Assembly (NCBI RefSeq): GCF_004360155.1
Contig: NZ_SAIS01000012.1
Span: forward strand, 1 to 64,000
Direction of reading: 5' to 3'
Length of the DNA stretch: 64,000 nucleotides
Origin: Paraglaciecola marina
GTDB lineage: Bacteria; Pseudomonadota; Gammaproteobacteria; Enterobacterales; Alteromonadaceae
Shown here: positions 1 through 10,064 of the stretch, one piece after another
Layout of the letters: the number at the start of each line of letters is the position of its first letter
Numbering within the stretch: the stretch's first letter is position 1
The notes under the pieces: generated by a model
Seen by the model: the letters and a program-made list of their open reading frames with translations, nothing else
Databases searched by the model: none
What the model was told of the DNA's origin: nothing
Made by a program: the position numbers and the translations under genes

Positions 1-173
1 TATAGAGAGAACACATTCCTATGCAACACTTTATTTCATTTAATTTACTGCTTGCTCAAAAACCACGCAAACTGGTTATAAAGCTGTCTATTTCACAGGA
101 ATGTTGTTAGATTAACCTTTCAATAAGAGCGAGTAATTGGAAATTCGTCTTTTCTTAAATATTGGTGTGTTAT

Positions 174-947
174 ATGAAAATTGTAGTAATAAGTATAATT
201 ATTTTAATTAGCTGTATTATTTATCTAAACAAGGTCTCGGCGAGCCCAAGCGTAATAGAAAGTAAATCCACACAAATTACTGAAAACTTCATTCAGAACC
301 AAGTTCAAAAGAACAACTCTATAGGCTTGACAGTAAAATCTATAGTTAATCATTATCCACAACAGTCAGCCTCAATAGTTTCAACTACGCTAGACTTATA
401 TCCTGATAAATATAAAGAGATAATTCACTCTGCAATTTCTGCACAGCCTGCTTTAGCACAAGAAGTTGTTACTATAGCTATAAGCAAGGGGATTACGAGT
501 TGCAGTAGTATTGTAGAAACAGCAATTAATGCTGACCCAAGCTATGTAGACTTTGTTGTAACCGCAGCTGCAAGCACAACACCTGAAGAGTTAAATGAAA
601 TAGTGCGTATTGCAGTAATTACAGAACCAGACTCTGCTGACTACATAGTTCAATCATTAGCTAAAGAGCACCCTAGTAAAATTGTTGAGATATTAAGTAC
701 TGCGATAGGTGCAGTTCCGTTGGTCGGGGAATATGTAGTAGAAGCTTTATTAGCGGCATTTCCAAACAACGCAGAGCAAGTAGTAACAACAGCTGTTCGT
801 GAGTCGGCTGCAAAAAGGGAAAATGTAATAAAGATTATAGAAGCAGCCTACAACTCTGGAATAACTAGCGAAGACTTAGGTAGTTATGCAATCAACGGCG
901 GTGCAACACAAGAAGAAGTGGCTGAAGTACTAAGTATAAAGGATTAA
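174..947 (+). CDS. Exported helical-repeat protein of unknown function
   Basis: I do not recognise this 257-residue protein. The ATG at 174 is preferred over the in-frame TTG at 162 because it puts a Lys and a hydrophobic stretch (residues 3-18) at the N-terminus, as in a signal peptide, with likely cleavage after the ALA/SER-rich VSAS. The mature part is built from degenerate units of about 17-20 residues that alternate a Val/Ile-Val-x-x-Ala helix with an acidic-Pro turn (for example ADPSYVDFVVTAA, TEPDSADYIVQSL, AFPNNAEQVVTTA), suggesting an all-alpha solenoid. No catalytic motif is visible. It has no co-directional neighbour and faces the rplQ terminator. The role may be envelope-related, but that is a guess. 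Confidence 0.6.
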   Translation: MKIVVISIIILISCIIYLNKVSASPSVIESKSTQITENFIQNQVQKNNSIGLTVKSIVNHYPQQSASIVSTTLDLYPDKYKEIIHSAISAQPALAQEVVTIAISKGITSCSSIVETAINADPSYVDFVVTAAASTTPEELNEIVRIAVITEPDSADYIVQSLAKEHPSKIVEILSTAIGAVPLVGEYVVEALLAAFPNNAEQVVTTAVRESAAKRENVIKIIEAAYNSGITSEDLGSYAINGGATQEEVAEVLSIKD

Positions 948-1262
948 AATAGCCGCAACTTGTAAACCAGCATTCGTCCACATCATCATTAGGCTATTTA
1001 GTTGCTTATATACCCTTGCAAATGAAACTTAGGTGTCCAAGGTAAAATTTGACTACACATCACAAACTATTGCTAGCTTTTCTCTACAAATATTTAAGCT
1101 GAGCTTAGGTGAGTTAAACACAGTCTTCACAGATTAAAAATACGTTAAATAACAAAATTTGAGAACTTTTATAGACATTATAAGTCATCACTTTTAGCAA
1201 CATTTCTAGCTGCACACGGCCTAGCAGAAGAATAACTTCCGGTTATCTATAGACATAAAAAA
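948..1262. other. Intergenic stretch with no recognised gene
   Basis: About 315 A+T-rich bases lie between the repeat-protein stop codon and the rplQ terminator. I see no open frame of useful length, no tRNA-like fold and no strong promoter in them. The only clear element nearby is the terminator that follows. Confidence 0.5.
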
Positions 1263-1282
1263 AGCCCGGTATATACCGGGCT
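1257..1282 (-). terminator. Intrinsic terminator of the alpha operon (after rplQ)
   Basis: The 20-base palindrome AGCCCGGTATATACCGGGCT at 1263-1282 reads on the minus strand as a GC-rich hairpin followed by a run of T. It starts about 40 bases past the rplQ stop codon. Confidence 0.85.
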
Positions 1283-1321
1283 CCTATTTCTAGTATGTCG
1301 ACCAATTTCGGGTTATAAACC

Positions 1322-1723
1322 TTACTCTTCAGTTGCTTCTTCAATCTCTTCGATTGCTTCTACTTCTGGGCGGTCAACCAATTCAACGTAGGCCATAGGT
1401 GCTTTATCACCAGTACGGAATCCACACTTTAAAATGCGAATATACCCACCTGGACGCTCTTCATAACGAGGACCAAGTTCATTGAACAATTTACCAACAA
1501 CTTCTTTATCACCAGTACGAGCCATTGCCAAACGGCGATTAGCTACACTGTCTTGCTTAGCAAGAGTGATAAGAGGCTCAAGTACGCGACGTAGTTCTTT
1601 CGCCTTTGGTAAAGTTGTTTTAATCAACTCTTCTTTTACCAAAGAACCAGCCATATTTTTGAACATCGCTTGACGATGACTGCTGTTACGATTTAACTGA
1701 CGACCACTTTTACGATGGCGCAT
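1322..1723 (-). CDS. rplQ: 50S ribosomal protein bL17
   Basis: This is the 133-residue large-subunit protein L17, a structural part of the 50S subunit near the exit tunnel. The N-terminus [17 protein letters not shown] and the internal [11 protein letters not shown] segment are family hallmarks. The C-terminus ends in a Glu-rich tail ([12 protein letters not shown]), longer and more acidic than in short L17 proteins. It is the last gene of the alpha operon (rpsM-rpsK-rpsD-rpoA-rplQ), 42 bases after rpoA, and is followed by a strong terminator. Confidence 0.97.
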   Translation of the reverse strand: MRHRKSGRQLNRNSSHRQAMFKNMAGSLVKEELIKTTLPKAKELRRVLEPLITLAKQDSVANRRLAMARTGDKEVVGKLFNELGPRYEERPGGYIRILKCGFRTGDKAPMAYVELVDRPEVEAIEEIEEATEE

Positions 1724-1765
1724 AGTTTTATCCTTCTTTACAAATCAGTTTAATAAAAAACTAGA

Positions 1766-2755
1766 TTAATCTTTTTCTGCGATTGACTCTGGTGGCCAGT
1801 TTTCTAGGCGCATACCCAGAGAAAGTCCACGAGAAGCAAGTACATCTTTAATCTCTGTAAGAGATTTTTTACCTAAGTTAGGAGTTTTTAACAACTCAAC
1901 TTCGGTACGCTGTACCAGGTCACCAATATATTGTATGGCTTCTGCTTTAAGACAATTAGCTGAACGTACAGTTAGCTCAAGGTCATCAACAGGACGAAGA
2001 AGAATAGGATCAAACTCCGGCTTCTCTTCTTTCTCAACTGGCTCTGAAATATCACGCAGTTCAACAAATGCGTCTAATTGCTCAGCTAGAATTGTAGCTG
2101 AACGACGAATTGCTTCTTCTGGATCAATAGTACCGTTGGTTTCCATATCGATGATTAACTTATCAAGGTCAGTTCTTTGCTCTACTCGAGCAGACTCAAC
2201 ATTGTAAGCTATACGTTCAACAGGACTGTATGAAGCATCTACCAATAAACGACCAATAGGACGATCATCTTCTTCTGAAGAGCGGCGTGTTGATGCTGGA
2301 ACATAACCACGACCCATTTCTACTTTAATACGCATGCTGAGCTCAGCTTCGCCAGTTAAAGTACAAACTACATGATCAGGGTTAACAATTTCCACATCGC
2401 CATCATGCTGGATATCACCAGCTAATACTGGGCCAGCTCCCGACTTCACTAGAGTTAGTGTTGCTTCAGTTTTGCCTTCAAGACGCACGGCTAAACCTTT
2501 AAGGTTAAGCAATATTTCAATAACGTCTTCTTGTACGCCTTCTTTGGTGCTGTATTCATGTAATACACCATCAATTTCAACTTCTGTTACAGCACATCCT
2601 GGCATTGAAGACAATAAGATGCGACGTAACGCGTTACCTAGCGTATGGCCAAATCCTCGTTCTAAAGGTTCAAGTGTGACCTTAGCTCGAGTTGGCGAGA
2701 CGTTATCAATTTCAACTAATCTTGGTTTTAAGAATTCAGTTACAGAACCCGACAT
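1766..2755 (-). CDS. rpoA: RNA polymerase alpha subunit
   Basis: The 329 residues match the usual length of gammaproteobacterial alpha. The N-terminal domain (about 1-235) dimerises and nucleates core RNA polymerase; the segment [20 protein letters not shown] is diagnostic. After a linker rich in Glu and Pro, the C-terminal domain (about 250-329) carries the DNA- and activator-binding helices, with [22 protein letters not shown] and [13 protein letters not shown] recognisable as alpha-CTD sequence. It lies in the alpha operon between rpsD and rplQ, as in Escherichia coli, and is probably translated from the shared transcript under S4 control. Confidence 0.98.
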   Translation of the reverse strand: MSGSVTEFLKPRLVEIDNVSPTRAKVTLEPLERGFGHTLGNALRRILLSSMPGCAVTEVEIDGVLHEYSTKEGVQEDVIEILLNLKGLAVRLEGKTEATLTLVKSGAGPVLAGDIQHDGDVEIVNPDHVVCTLTGEAELSMRIKVEMGRGYVPASTRRSSEEDDRPIGRLLVDASYSPVERIAYNVESARVEQRTDLDKLIIDMETNGTIDPEEAIRRSATILAEQLDAFVELRDISEPVEKEEKPEFDPILLRPVDDLELTVRSANCLKAEAIQYIGDLVQRTEVELLKTPNLGKKSLTEIKDVLASRGLSLGMRLENWPPESIAEKD

Positions 2756-2777
2756 TGTTTCCTCTCTTCTTTAAGCT

Positions 2778-3398
2778 TTACTTAGAGTAAAGTTCGACGA
2801 TCAACTGTTCGTTAATTTCGGCAGACAAATCAGTTCTTTCAGGAACACGTTTAAATGTACCTTCCATTTTCTTGTTGTCTACTTCAATCCAAGTTGGTTT
2901 TTCACGCTGATCTGCTAATTCAAGAGCAGCAACGATACGTGCTTGTTTCTTCGCTTTTTCGCGAACAGACACAACATCATCAGCAGAAACGTTAAAAGAA
3001 GGAACGTTAACAACTTTACCGTTTACCAAAATGGCTTTATGGCTAACAAGCTGACGTGCTTCAGCACGAGTACTTGCAAAACCAATACGATATACAACAT
3101 TGTCTAAACGCTGCTCTAAAAGTTGTAACAAGTTTTCACCTGTATTACCTTTCAAGCGTGCTGCTTCTTTATAGTAGTTACGGAATTGCTTTTCTAATAC
3201 ACCGTACATACGACGTACTTTTTGCTTTTCACGTAATTGAACACCATAGTCTGATAAACGTCCACGACGGGCGCCATGCTGACCAGGTGCATTATCTATT
3301 TTACATTTCGAGTCAATTGCTCGAACGCCACTTTTAAGGAATAAATCTGTTCCTTCGCGGCGGCTAAGTTTGAGTTTGGGACCCAAATATCTTGCCAT
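2778..3398 (-). CDS. rpsD: 30S ribosomal protein uS4
   Basis: This 206-residue small-subunit protein is a primary 16S rRNA binder and assembly initiator. The start [19 protein letters not shown] is typical, and an S4-type RNA-binding domain follows (about residues 96-160, [23 protein letters not shown]). The N-terminal region has only one Cys (SKCKID), so it lacks the four-Cys zinc site found in some bacteria. In E. coli S4 is also the translational repressor of the alpha operon, and the matching leader structure is visible upstream of rpsM in this window. Confidence 0.97.
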   Translation of the reverse strand: MARYLGPKLKLSRREGTDLFLKSGVRAIDSKCKIDNAPGQHGARRGRLSDYGVQLREKQKVRRMYGVLEKQFRNYYKEAARLKGNTGENLLQLLEQRLDNVVYRIGFASTRAEARQLVSHKAILVNGKVVNVPSFNVSADDVVSVREKAKKQARIVAALELADQREKPTWIEVDNKKMEGTFKRVPERTDLSAEINEQLIVELYSK

Positions 3399-3422
3399 GA
3401 TCTTTCTCCAACTGTCCGTCGA

Positions 3423-3812
3423 TTAAACGCGACGTTTTTTCGGTGGACGACAACCGTTGTGAGGTATAGGTGTCACATCGGTAATATTAGTGATTTTGTA
3501 ACCAGCAGCGTTTAAAGCGCGGATCGCAGATTCTCGACCTGGACCTGGACCTTTAACAAACACTTCTATGTTTTTCAAACCGTAATCCTGAGCGGCAGTA
3601 CCTGCACGTTCAGCAGCTACCTGAGCAGCAAATGGTGTAGATTTACGTGAACCACGGAAACCTGAACCACCTGACGTAGCCCAAGACAAGGCATTACCTT
3701 GACGGTCTGTAATAGTCACTATGGTGTTGTTGAAAGAGGCGTGGATATGAGCCATACCATCTGCAACTTGACGTTTTGCGCGTTTACGCGCTTTGGTTGG
3801 TGCTTTAGCCAT
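3423..3812 (-). CDS. rpsK: 30S ribosomal protein uS11
   Basis: The 129-residue S11 protein sits on the platform of the 30S subunit near the mRNA exit. It shows the family core [20 protein letters not shown] and ends in the conserved basic [13 protein letters not shown] tail. It lies between rpsM and rpsD in the alpha operon, 11 bases after the rpsM stop codon. Confidence 0.97.
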   Translation of the reverse strand: MAKAPTKARKRAKRQVADGMAHIHASFNNTIVTITDRQGNALSWATSGGSGFRGSRKSTPFAAQVAAERAGTAAQDYGLKNIEVFVKGPGPGRESAIRALNAAGYKITNITDVTPIPHNGCRPPKKRRV

Positions 3813-3823
3813 AATATCCTCGC

Positions 3824-4180
3824 TTATCGTTTAATTGCTTTGCGAGGACCCTTACGGGTGCGCGCATTAGTTTTAGTGCGCTGACCACGTAGAGGAAGAC
3901 TACGACGGTGGCGTATACCACGGAAGCAACCTAAGTCCATCAAACGTTTAATACTCATTGATACTTCACGGCGAAGATCACCTTCAACTGTGAACTTAGC
4001 TACTTCGTCACGTAACTTATCAATCTGTTCTTCATCAAGATCTTTGATCTTTGTTGTCTCTGCAACACCAGCTGCTGCACAAATGCTTTTAGCACGTGTG
4101 GAGCCGACACCGTAGATTGCAGATAATGCAATCACAGCATGCTTGTGCTCAGGGATGTTAATGCCAGCGATACGGGCCAT
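3824..4180 (-). CDS. rpsM: 30S ribosomal protein uS13
   Basis: This 118-residue protein of the 30S head contacts the 50S subunit and the P-site tRNA. Recognisable parts are [14 protein letters not shown], the helix-turn region [13 protein letters not shown] and the basic C-terminus [25 protein letters not shown]. It is the first gene of the alpha operon. Its ribosome-binding site lies inside a leader that matches the known S4-binding pseudoknot, so its translation is probably repressed by free S4. Confidence 0.97.
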   Translation of the reverse strand: MARIAGINIPEHKHAVIALSAIYGVGSTRAKSICAAAGVAETTKIKDLDEEQIDKLRDEVAKFTVEGDLRREVSMSIKRLMDLGCFRGIRHRRSLPLRGQRTKTNARTRKGPRKAIKR

Positions 4181-4265
4181 TAACAGTACTCCTCTAAATT
4201 TATAGTTATTAGCCTAAAAAGCCCGATAGGATACTTACCCAATAACTAAATTGCAATTAAGGATT
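4175..4265 (-). promoter_or_regulatory. Alpha-operon leader, S4-binding pseudoknot type
   Basis: Read on the minus strand, the leader before rpsM contains GTATCCTATCGGGCTTTTT followed by an A+T-rich stretch, GGAGTACTG and the rpsM start. This is very close in sequence and order to the E. coli alpha-operon leader (GUAUCCUGAAAACGGGCUUUU, then the start region), where S4 traps a pseudoknot over the ribosome-binding site. The match is from memory of that leader; the fold was not computed. The 125-base gap between rpmJ and rpsM fits such an element. Confidence 0.75.
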
Positions 4266-4305
4266 GAGGCGCTAGTGTATCTAGACGACCCCCAATCCCA
4301 GTTGA

Positions 4306-4422
4306 TTAACCTTGCCTTTGCTTATGCTTAGGGTCAGAACTGCAAATCACACGCACAACACCGTTGCGCTTAATGACTTTACAGTTACGGCAAATCCGCT
4401 TGACGGATGCACGAACTTTCAT
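4306..4422 (-). CDS. rpmJ: 50S ribosomal protein bL36
   Basis: This small 38-residue gene lies between secY and the alpha-operon leader. The translation starts [19 protein letters not shown] and ends DPKHKQRQG, as in the zinc-binding (C+) form of L36. The Cys-x2-Cys pair, a later Cys and the His of PKHKQ form the zinc ribbon. L36 is a late-assembling 50S protein. It is the last gene of the spc operon, 24 bases after secY. Confidence 0.96.
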   Translation of the reverse strand: MKVRASVKRICRNCKVIKRNGVVRVICSSDPKHKQRQG

Positions 4423-4446
4423 TTCATCACTCCGTAAATCGCTATC

Positions 4447-5766
4447 TTAACGGCCGTAGCCCTTAAGATTAGCTTTTTTAAGAACAGACTCATATTGATG
4501 TGACATCAAATGTGTCTGTACCTGCGCCATGAAATCCATGACAACCACTACCATAATTAGTAATGATGTACCGCCAAAGTAGAACGGAACGTTCCAGGCG
4601 ATCAACATGAACTCAGGCACTAAACATATAAAGGTTATGTAAAGCGCACCAGCCAATGTAAGACGGGTCATCACTTTATCAACATATTTAGATGTTTGTT
4701 CACCAGGACGAATACCAGGGATAAATGCCCCTGACTTTTTCAAGTTATCCGCTGTTTCACGAGGGTTAAACACCAACGCAGTATAGAAGAAACAGAAAAA
4801 GATAATCGCCGCGGCGTAAAACATCACATACAAAGGTTGCCCAGGAGACAACATTAATGCCACATCTTGTAACCAAGATAATGACTCATTCTGACCAAAC
4901 CAGTTAGCAACTGTGCCTGGAAACAAAATTATACTTGACGCAAAAATTGGCGGTATAACACCAGCCATATTCACTTTTAAAGGTAAATGCGTACTCTGTG
5001 CGGCAAAAACCTTACGTCCTTGCTGACGTTTTGCATAATTAACAACTATCCGTCGTTGACCACGCTCTACAAATACAACAAAGTAAGTGACAGCGATAAT
5101 AATCACACCCACTAATAACAAGAATAATAAGTTTATTTCACCTTGCCTAGCTTGTTCAGCAACATTACCTAATGCTGATGGCAAACCAGAAACAATACCG
5201 GCGAAAATCAGAATAGAGATACCGTTACCAATACCTCTCTCTGTAATTTGTTCACCTAGCCACATAAGGAACATAGTCCCAGTGACCAGACTCACTACTG
5301 CTGTAAAGTAAAAACCGAAACCGGGATTAATTACCAAACCTTGCATAAGGTTAGGTAAATTAGTCGCAATACCAATCGCTTGGAAAGTCGCTAGCACTAA
5401 AGTGAAATATCTAGTGTATTGACTAATTTTGCGTTTTCCAGCTTCGCCTTCTTTCTTCAGCTCCATCATTGGTGGATGCATATGTGATAACAACTGCACA
5501 ATAATAGATGCTGTAATGTATGGCATGATGCCTAGGGCTAGAACTGATGCACGTTCAAGAGCGCCACCGGAGAACATGTTAAACATTTCAACGATAGTAC
5601 CTTTCTGTTGGTCGAATAATTCAGCCAACACCGCCGCATCAATACCAGGAATAGGTACAAAAGAACCCAACCTAAATACTATGATCGCACCAAGTACGAA
5701 CAACAATCTTGATTTAAGCTCGCTCAAGCCGCCTTTAGCGCTTGAGTCCTGTCCTGGTTTAGCCAT
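4447..5766 (-). CDS. secY: Protein translocase channel subunit SecY
   Basis: SecY is the channel of the SecYEG inner-membrane translocase. The 439 residues match the family length, with about ten hydrophobic segments. Landmarks are the [21 protein letters not shown] start and first membrane helix, the plug/filter region with [23 protein letters not shown], and the cytosolic loops [13 protein letters not shown] and [22 protein letters not shown], which contact ribosome and SecA. It lies between rplO and rpmJ in the spc operon and follows rplO by five bases, so the two are probably translationally coupled. Confidence 0.98.
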   Translation of the reverse strand: MAKPGQDSSAKGGLSELKSRLLFVLGAIIVFRLGSFVPIPGIDAAVLAELFDQQKGTIVEMFNMFSGGALERASVLALGIMPYITASIIVQLLSHMHPPMMELKKEGEAGKRKISQYTRYFTLVLATFQAIGIATNLPNLMQGLVINPGFGFYFTAVVSLVTGTMFLMWLGEQITERGIGNGISILIFAGIVSGLPSALGNVAEQARQGEINLLFLLLVGVIIIAVTYFVVFVERGQRRIVVNYAKRQQGRKVFAAQSTHLPLKVNMAGVIPPIFASSIILFPGTVANWFGQNESLSWLQDVALMLSPGQPLYVMFYAAAIIFFCFFYTALVFNPRETADNLKKSGAFIPGIRPGEQTSKYVDKVMTRLTLAGALYITFICLVPEFMLIAWNVPFYFGGTSLLIMVVVVMDFMAQVQTHLMSHQYESVLKKANLKGYGR

Positions 5767-5771
5767 CTAGT

Positions 5772-6206
5772 TTATTCCTCTACTTTACCGCCAGCCGCTT
5801 GAATCGCTTCAAGTGCGCCTTTAGATACCTTTAAACCACTAACCGTTACGGCACGTGAGATGTCGCCACTTTTCATTACTTTAACAAACAACATTTCTTT
5901 TTTGATAAGACCTGCTGCTTTCAAAGTTTCAAGTGATACAACTTCGCCCTCAACTTTGGCTATTTCACTTAACGTAACTTGGTCAGAAACCATAGATTTA
6001 CGAGAAGTAAAACCAAATTTAGGAAGACGACGTTGGATAGGCATTTGACCACCTTCAAAACCAGGTTTTACAGAACCGCCAGAGCGAGACTTTTGACCTT
6101 TGTGACCACGGCCACCAGTTTTTCCAAGACCAGAGCCCATACCACGACCCACACGTTTACCAGCTTTTTTCGCTCCAGGTGCAGGAGCAAGAGTATTCAA
6201 ATGCAT
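5772..6206 (-). CDS. rplO: 50S ribosomal protein uL15
   Basis: This 144-residue 50S assembly protein begins [22 protein letters not shown], with the long basic Gly-rich extension ([16 protein letters not shown]) that threads into 23S rRNA. The globular C-terminal half carries the [17 protein letters not shown] family core. It lies between rpmD and secY in the spc operon; spacing to rpmD is three bases. Confidence 0.97.
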   Translation of the reverse strand: MHLNTLAPAPGAKKAGKRVGRGMGSGLGKTGGRGHKGQKSRSGGSVKPGFEGGQMPIQRRLPKFGFTSRKSMVSDQVTLSEIAKVEGEVVSLETLKAAGLIKKEMLFVKVMKSGDISRAVTVSGLKVSKGALEAIQAAGGKVEE

Positions 6207-6209
6207 CTT

Positions 6210-6392
6210 TTACTCCTCCACTACTTCAACCATGTAAAATACACGGTTGATCATGCCACGGACAGAAGGGGTATCTTCTAATTCACGAACATGACCGATG
6301 CGACGAAGACCTAAACCTGTAAGCGTAGCTTTATGTTTAGGTAGACGACCGATAGAGCTTTTTGTTTGCTTTACTTTTATCATCTTAGCCAT
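6210..6392 (-). CDS. rpmD: 50S ribosomal protein uL30
   Basis: This is the 60-residue L30 protein. The ATG at 6392 (protein start [15 protein letters not shown]) is chosen over the in-frame TTG at 6398, which would directly abut the rpsE stop codon; the ATG gives the family N-terminus. The [14 protein letters not shown] segment is diagnostic. It lies between rpsE and rplO in the usual spc order. Confidence 0.94.
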   Translation of the reverse strand: MAKMIKVKQTKSSIGRLPKHKATLTGLGLRRIGHVRELEDTPSVRGMINRVFYMVEVVEE

Positions 6393-6398
6393 GTTCAA

Positions 6399-6902
6399 TT
6401 ACCCCAAAATTTCTGATACAGACAATCCACGCTTAGCGGCAACTGACTCAGGCGAATTCATTTCTGTCAACGCATTGATAGTTGCACGCACAACGTTAAT
6501 TGGATTGGTAGATCCGTAACATTTTGAAAGTACGTTTTGTACACCAGACACTTCTAATACTGCACGCATCGCACCACCGGCAATAATACCAGTACCTTCA
6601 GATGCAGGCTGCATGTAAACTTTAGAGCCTGAGTGACGACCTTTAATCGGATGCTGTAGCGTATTGCCATTTAGATCAACAGTCACAATATTGCGACGTG
6701 CTTTTTCCATTGCTTTTTGGATTGCAGCAGGCACTTCACGTGCTTTACCGTAACCAAAACCAACACGACCATTACCGTCTCCAACTACTGTCAAAGCAGT
6801 AAAGCTAAAGATACGACCACCTTTAACTACTTTAGAAACACGGTTAACAGCGATTAATTTTTCCAACAAGTCACCTTGTTGTTGAGCTTCTACTTTAGCC
6901 AT
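6399..6902 (-). CDS. rpsE: 30S ribosomal protein uS5
   Basis: This 167-residue protein of the 30S subunit contributes to decoding accuracy and mRNA unwinding at the entry tunnel. The double-stranded-RNA-binding-like N-terminal domain contains [19 protein letters not shown] and [16 protein letters not shown]; the C-terminal domain contains [19 protein letters not shown]. Ser/Gly-rich positions linked to spectinomycin response in E. coli lie near the VSKVVKGGR loop and look unaltered. It is in spc order between rplR and rpmD. Confidence 0.97.
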   Translation of the reverse strand: MAKVEAQQQGDLLEKLIAVNRVSKVVKGGRIFSFTALTVVGDGNGRVGFGYGKAREVPAAIQKAMEKARRNIVTVDLNGNTLQHPIKGRHSGSKVYMQPASEGTGIIAGGAMRAVLEVSGVQNVLSKCYGSTNPINVVRATINALTEMNSPESVAAKRGLSVSEILG

Positions 6903-6911
6903 AATTAACTC

Positions 6912-7265
6912 CTAGAACTGAAGACCAGCTTCGCGAGCTGCATCAGCTAATGCCTTAACTCGACCGTGATATTTGAATCCACTACGGTCAAAAGCAACAG
7001 ATTTGATGCCTTTTTCTATAGCGCGTTCAGCGATGGTCTTGCCAATAGCCGCAGCTGCAGCTGAATTACCAGTGCCTTTAAGGCTACTAGCGATCTCAGT
7101 TTCAACTGTTGATGCCGACGCCAATACTTCAGAACCACTTGGAGCGATTAACTGAGCGTATATGTGACGAGGGGTACGGTTAACAACCAAGCGATGCGCT
7201 GCCAATTCACTAATTTTTTTGCGTGCACGAGTAGCGCGACGCAAACGAGCTGATTTTTTATCCAT
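6912..7265 (-). CDS. rplR: 50S ribosomal protein uL18
   Basis: The 117-residue L18 binds 5S rRNA with L5 and L25. The basic N-terminus [18 protein letters not shown] and the [28 protein letters not shown]-terminal block are diagnostic, the latter seen at about residues 93-117. It lies between rplF and rpsE, with 9-11 base gaps on either side. Confidence 0.97.
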   Translation of the reverse strand: MDKKSARLRRATRARKKISELAAHRLVVNRTPRHIYAQLIAPSGSEVLASASTVETEIASSLKGTGNSAAAAAIGKTIAERAIEKGIKSVAFDRSGFKYHGRVKALADAAREAGLQF

Positions 7266-7276
7266 CGTACTGACTC

Positions 7277-7810
7277 CTACTTCTTCTTAGCTTCTTTACG
7301 ACGCACAACTTCATCAGCGTAACGAACACCTTTACCTTTATAAGGCTCTGGCGGACGGTATGCGCGGATGTTAGCTGCAACCTGACCTATCAACTGCTTA
7401 TCAACGCCTTTAACGATGATTTCAGTTTGACTAGGAGTTTCAACAGAAATACCTTCAGGCATTTCATATGCTACAGGGTGAGAGAAACCCAAAGTTAAAT
7501 TTAATTTTTTACCTTGTGCTTGAGCTCGGTAACCAACACCATTTAACAATAATTTTTTCTCAAAACCTTCGGCTACACCTACAATCATGTTGTTCAACAA
7601 TGAGCGAGCGGTACCAGCTTGAGCCCAACCATTAACTGCACCTTCACGAGGAGCAACTTTAAGTTGTGCATCTTCTTGTACTACTTCAACCGCATCGTTA
7701 AATACACGAGTTAGCGAGCCGTTTTTACCTTTAACTGTAATCTCTTGACCAGCAATAGAAATTTCTACGCCAGATAAGACATCTACAGGAGCTTTTGCTA
7801 TACGTGACAT
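7277..7810 (-). CDS. rplF: 50S ribosomal protein uL6
   Basis: This 177-residue 50S protein sits near the factor-binding site and has two similar beta-alpha domains. The start [19 protein letters not shown] and the C-terminal signature [18 protein letters not shown], preceded by [11 protein letters not shown], are typical. It lies between rpsH and rplR in the spc operon. Confidence 0.97.
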   Translation of the reverse strand: MSRIAKAPVDVLSGVEISIAGQEITVKGKNGSLTRVFNDAVEVVQEDAQLKVAPREGAVNGWAQAGTARSLLNNMIVGVAEGFEKKLLLNGVGYRAQAQGKKLNLTLGFSHPVAYEMPEGISVETPSQTEIIVKGVDKQLIGQVAANIRAYRPPEPYKGKGVRYADEVVRRKEAKKK

Positions 7811-7820
7811 TTTATTCCCC

Positions 7821-8213
7821 TTACGCTACGTAGCCGATGATCTCACCACCCATGCCCGCTTTACGCGCTGCACGGTCAGTCATCACACCTTTAGAGGTAG
7901 ACACGATAGCCACACCTAAACCACCCATTACTTTTGGCAACTCATCTTTTTTCTTATAGATGCGAAGACCAGGGCGACTTACGCGCTCAATGCTCTCGAT
8001 TACTTTTTTGCCTTCGAAGTACTTTAACGTTACTTCTAATACCGGCTTAACGTCACCAGAAACAGCGAAGTCTGTTACGTAACCTTCTTCTTTTAGAACG
8101 CCTGCTATAGCAACACGAACTTTAGAAGAGGGCATAGATACAGAAACCTTGCTAGCCATCTGGCCGTTACGTACGCGGGTAAACATGTCCGCGATAGGAT
8201 CTTGCATACTCAT
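7821..8213 (-). CDS. rpsH: 30S ribosomal protein uS8
   Basis: The 130-residue S8 binds the central domain of 16S rRNA. It opens [18 protein letters not shown] and ends with the conserved [20 protein letters not shown] block. In E. coli free S8 represses translation of the spc operon by binding the mRNA near rplE. I could not confirm an equivalent mRNA site here by eye. It lies between rpsN and rplF. Confidence 0.97.
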   Translation of the reverse strand: MSMQDPIADMFTRVRNGQMASKVSVSMPSSKVRVAIAGVLKEEGYVTDFAVSGDVKPVLEVTLKYFEGKKVIESIERVSRPGLRIYKKKDELPKVMGGLGVAIVSTSKGVMTDRAARKAGMGGEIIGYVA

Positions 8214-8225
8214 ATCAGCTACTCC

Positions 8226-8531
8226 TTACCAACTGGCTTTTTTCAAGCCAGGCACTTCACCGCGCATCGCTGCTTCACGCAACTTGATACGACTCATGCC
8301 AAACTTGCGTAGGAAACCATGTGGACGACCTGTAATGTTGCAGCGGTTACGCTTACGACTTACAGATGAATCACGTGGCAGTTGTTGCAGCTTAAGAACA
8401 GCGTCCCAACGGTCTTCGTCAGAAGAGTTGACATCGCTGATAGTTGCTTTAAGAGCAGCGCGTTTTACCGCGTACTTAGCAGCTAGTTTGGCACGTTTTA
8501 CTTCGCGCGCTTTCATTGATTCTTTTGCCAT
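8226..8531 (-). CDS. rpsN: 30S ribosomal protein uS14 (zinc-independent form)
   Basis: This 101-residue S14 is the long form without a zinc ribbon. Only one Cys is present ([12 protein letters not shown]), instead of the four found in the short zinc-binding form. The C-terminal [19 protein letters not shown] and VPGLKKASW are conserved. It lies between rplE and rpsH in the spc operon. Confidence 0.97.
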   Translation of the reverse strand: MAKESMKAREVKRAKLAAKYAVKRAALKATISDVNSSDEDRWDAVLKLQQLPRDSSVSRKRNRCNITGRPHGFLRKFGMSRIKLREAAMRGEVPGLKKASW

Positions 8532-8542
8532 AACCCTACACC

Positions 8543-9082
8543 TTACTTTTTGAACGGGAAGTTAAACGCGCTTAATAAAGCGTGTGCTTCCGCATCGTTT
8601 TGAGCGCTAGTAGTGATAGTAATATCCATACCGCGGATTTTATCAACCTTATCGAAATCAATTTCAGGGAAGATAATTTGCTCACGAACGCCCATGCTAT
8701 AGTTACCACGACCATCGAATGACTTAGGATTTAAGCCACGGAAATCGCGGATACGTGGAATTGCAATTGAAACTAAACGTTCAAAGAATTCCCACATACG
8801 TTCACCACGTAGGGTTACTTTACAGCCAATCGGATAACCTTCACGGATTTTAAAACCCGCAACAGATTTACGAGCAACAGTTACAACAGGCTTTTGACCA
8901 GCAATTGCTTGCATGTCAGCCGTGGCATTTTCCAATACCTTCTTGTCTGCTACCGCTTCACCTAAACCCATGTTTAGAGTGATTTTTTCAATCCGAGGGA
9001 CTTGCATGACGCTTTGATAGTTGAACTGCTTAGCAAGTTCCGCTACCACTGAGTCTTTATAGAAATCATGCAGTTTCGCCAT
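8543..9082 (-). CDS. rplE: 50S ribosomal protein uL5
   Basis: This 179-residue protein binds 5S rRNA and contacts P-site tRNA. The ATG at 9082 ([13 protein letters not shown]) is chosen over a TTG four codons upstream because a GGAG motif sits at the right distance before it and the protein then has the family N-terminus. Conserved blocks are [35 protein letters not shown] and [16 protein letters not shown]. It lies between rplX and rpsN. Confidence 0.96.
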   Translation of the reverse strand: MAKLHDFYKDSVVAELAKQFNYQSVMQVPRIEKITLNMGLGEAVADKKVLENATADMQAIAGQKPVVTVARKSVAGFKIREGYPIGCKVTLRGERMWEFFERLVSIAIPRIRDFRGLNPKSFDGRGNYSMGVREQIIFPEIDFDKVDKIRGMDITITTSAQNDAEAHALLSAFNFPFKK

Positions 9083-9098
9083 CGTACTCTCCAATTAA

Positions 9099-9413
9099 TT
9101 AAATTAGTTCACCGTCTGATTTGAAGAAACGAACTTTCTTCTCATCTTCAAGACGGAAACCCACACGATCTGCTTTACCCGTTTTCGAGTTGTAGATCGC
9201 TACATTTGATACGTGAATTGATGCTTCTTTCTCAACAATACCACCTGCTTCACCCAATTGAGGGTTAGGCTTCTGATGCTTCTTGATTAGATTTACACCT
9301 TCAACGATTAGACGGTTAGCCGCAGGAATAACTTTAAGCACTTTGCCTTGTTTTCCTTTGTCTTTACCAGCTAAAACGATGATTTCATCATCACGACGAA
9401 TTTTATTAGCCAT
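9099..9413 (-). CDS. rplX: 50S ribosomal protein uL24
   Basis: The 104-residue L24 is an early 50S assembly protein with a KOW motif at the N-terminus ([21 protein letters not shown], residues 8-28). The [14 protein letters not shown] and [13 protein letters not shown] segments complete the family pattern. It lies between rplN and rplE in the spc operon. Confidence 0.97.
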   Translation of the reverse strand: MANKIRRDDEIIVLAGKDKGKQGKVLKVIPAANRLIVEGVNLIKKHQKPNPQLGEAGGIVEKEASIHVSNVAIYNSKTGKADRVGFRLEDEKKVRFFKSDGELI

Positions 9414-9424
9414 ATCGTGACTCC

Positions 9425-9790
9425 TTATAGTACCTCAGGGGCTAATGAGACAATTTTCATGTTATTAACACGAAGTTCTCTAGTAACCGGGCCAAAGATA
9501 CGCGTACCAATAGGTTGCTTGTTTGCATTTAGCAAAACAGCCGCGTTGTTATCAAAACGGATAGATGAACCGTCTGGACGACGAACGCCTTTCCTAGTAC
9601 GCACCACCACTGCATTTAGTACATCACCTTTTTTTACTTTACCGCGAGGAATTGCTTCTTTCACAGTAACTTTAATGATGTCACCAATATGTGCATAACG
9701 GCGATGCGAGCCACCAAGAACCTTAATACACTGAACCCTGCGAGCGCCGCTATTATCAGCAACATCCAGGTTAGTTTGCATTTGGATCAT
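9425..9790 (-). CDS. rplN: 50S ribosomal protein uL14
   Basis: This 121-residue protein is near the usual 122-123. It forms an intersubunit bridge. Landmarks are [37 protein letters not shown] and the C-terminus [10 protein letters not shown] followed by SLAPEVL. It is the first gene of the spc operon here. In E. coli and most relatives rpsQ and the rest of the S10 operon lie just upstream; in this window a lipoprotein gene does. A promoter-like -10 site and a structured leader lie in the 290 bases before it. Confidence 0.97.
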   Translation of the reverse strand: MIQMQTNLDVADNSGARRVQCIKVLGGSHRRYAHIGDIIKVTVKEAIPRGKVKKGDVLNAVVVRTRKGVRRPDGSSIRFDNNAAVLLNANKQPIGTRIFGPVTRELRVNNMKIVSLAPEVL

Positions 9791-9815
9791 GTTAGTGCTC
9801 CGCTGTTAAAATTAA

Positions 9816-9866
9816 GACTCTTCAGAGTCGTTTATCTGTAAAAAAGCAGCTATTCGTTGCTTTTTT
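9816..9866 (-). promoter_or_regulatory. Two hairpins in the rplN leader, one terminator-like
   Basis: The arms AAAAAAGCA (9840-9848) and TGCTTTTTT (9858-9866) pair perfectly over nine bases. Read on the minus strand the hairpin ends in a T run, like a weak intrinsic terminator. Nearer rplN, GACTCTTCAGAGTC (9816-9829) forms a second small hairpin. Both lie between the presumed start point and the rplN start codon. They could be an attenuator, a protein-binding leader or a relic of the S10 operon end. Confidence 0.55.
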
Positions 9867-9886
9867 ATACATACCCCAGTTAAAAG

Positions 9887-9900
9887 GGCGCGAAATACTA
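9887..9900 (-). promoter_or_regulatory. Promoter core of the spc operon, upstream of rplN
   Basis: On the minus strand a -10-like TAGTAT (9895-9900) is followed by a GC-rich discriminator TTCGCGCCC, the arrangement typical of stringently controlled ribosomal promoters. A very similar -10/discriminator is present before rplM in this window. No convincing -35 was found. Transcription would begin near 9886, giving a leader of about 95 bases. Confidence 0.6.
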
Positions 9901-10040
9901 ACAGAAAAGTATAGGTAGGGATAGTGTAATTTCAAAATAATCCAATAAAACCACTATTATCAATCTTAAGACTTTGTTTTAAGACGTTTATGCTCTGAAG
10001 GCTACTTTATATTAGGGCAGTGACAATTGTGCATTCATAA

Positions 10041-10064
10041 AAAAGGCCTCTTAAGAGGCCTTTT
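10041..10064 (-). terminator. Terminator after the lipoprotein gene
   Basis: AAAAGGCCTC and GAGGCCTTTT pair over ten bases around a TTAA loop and are flanked by A and T runs on both sides. The hairpin ends 15 bases past the stop codon of the minus-strand lipoprotein gene. Confidence 0.85.

Noticed and set aside
1-173. Tail of an upstream gene or a small frame at 21-110
   Set aside because: The short frame has no ribosome-binding site and no recognisable sequence; nothing can be supported here.
1482-1673. Open frame opposite rplQ
   Set aside because: It lies wholly inside a conserved ribosomal gene and has no ribosome-binding site; the same holds for other frames opposite ribosomal, arg and Entner-Doudoroff genes.
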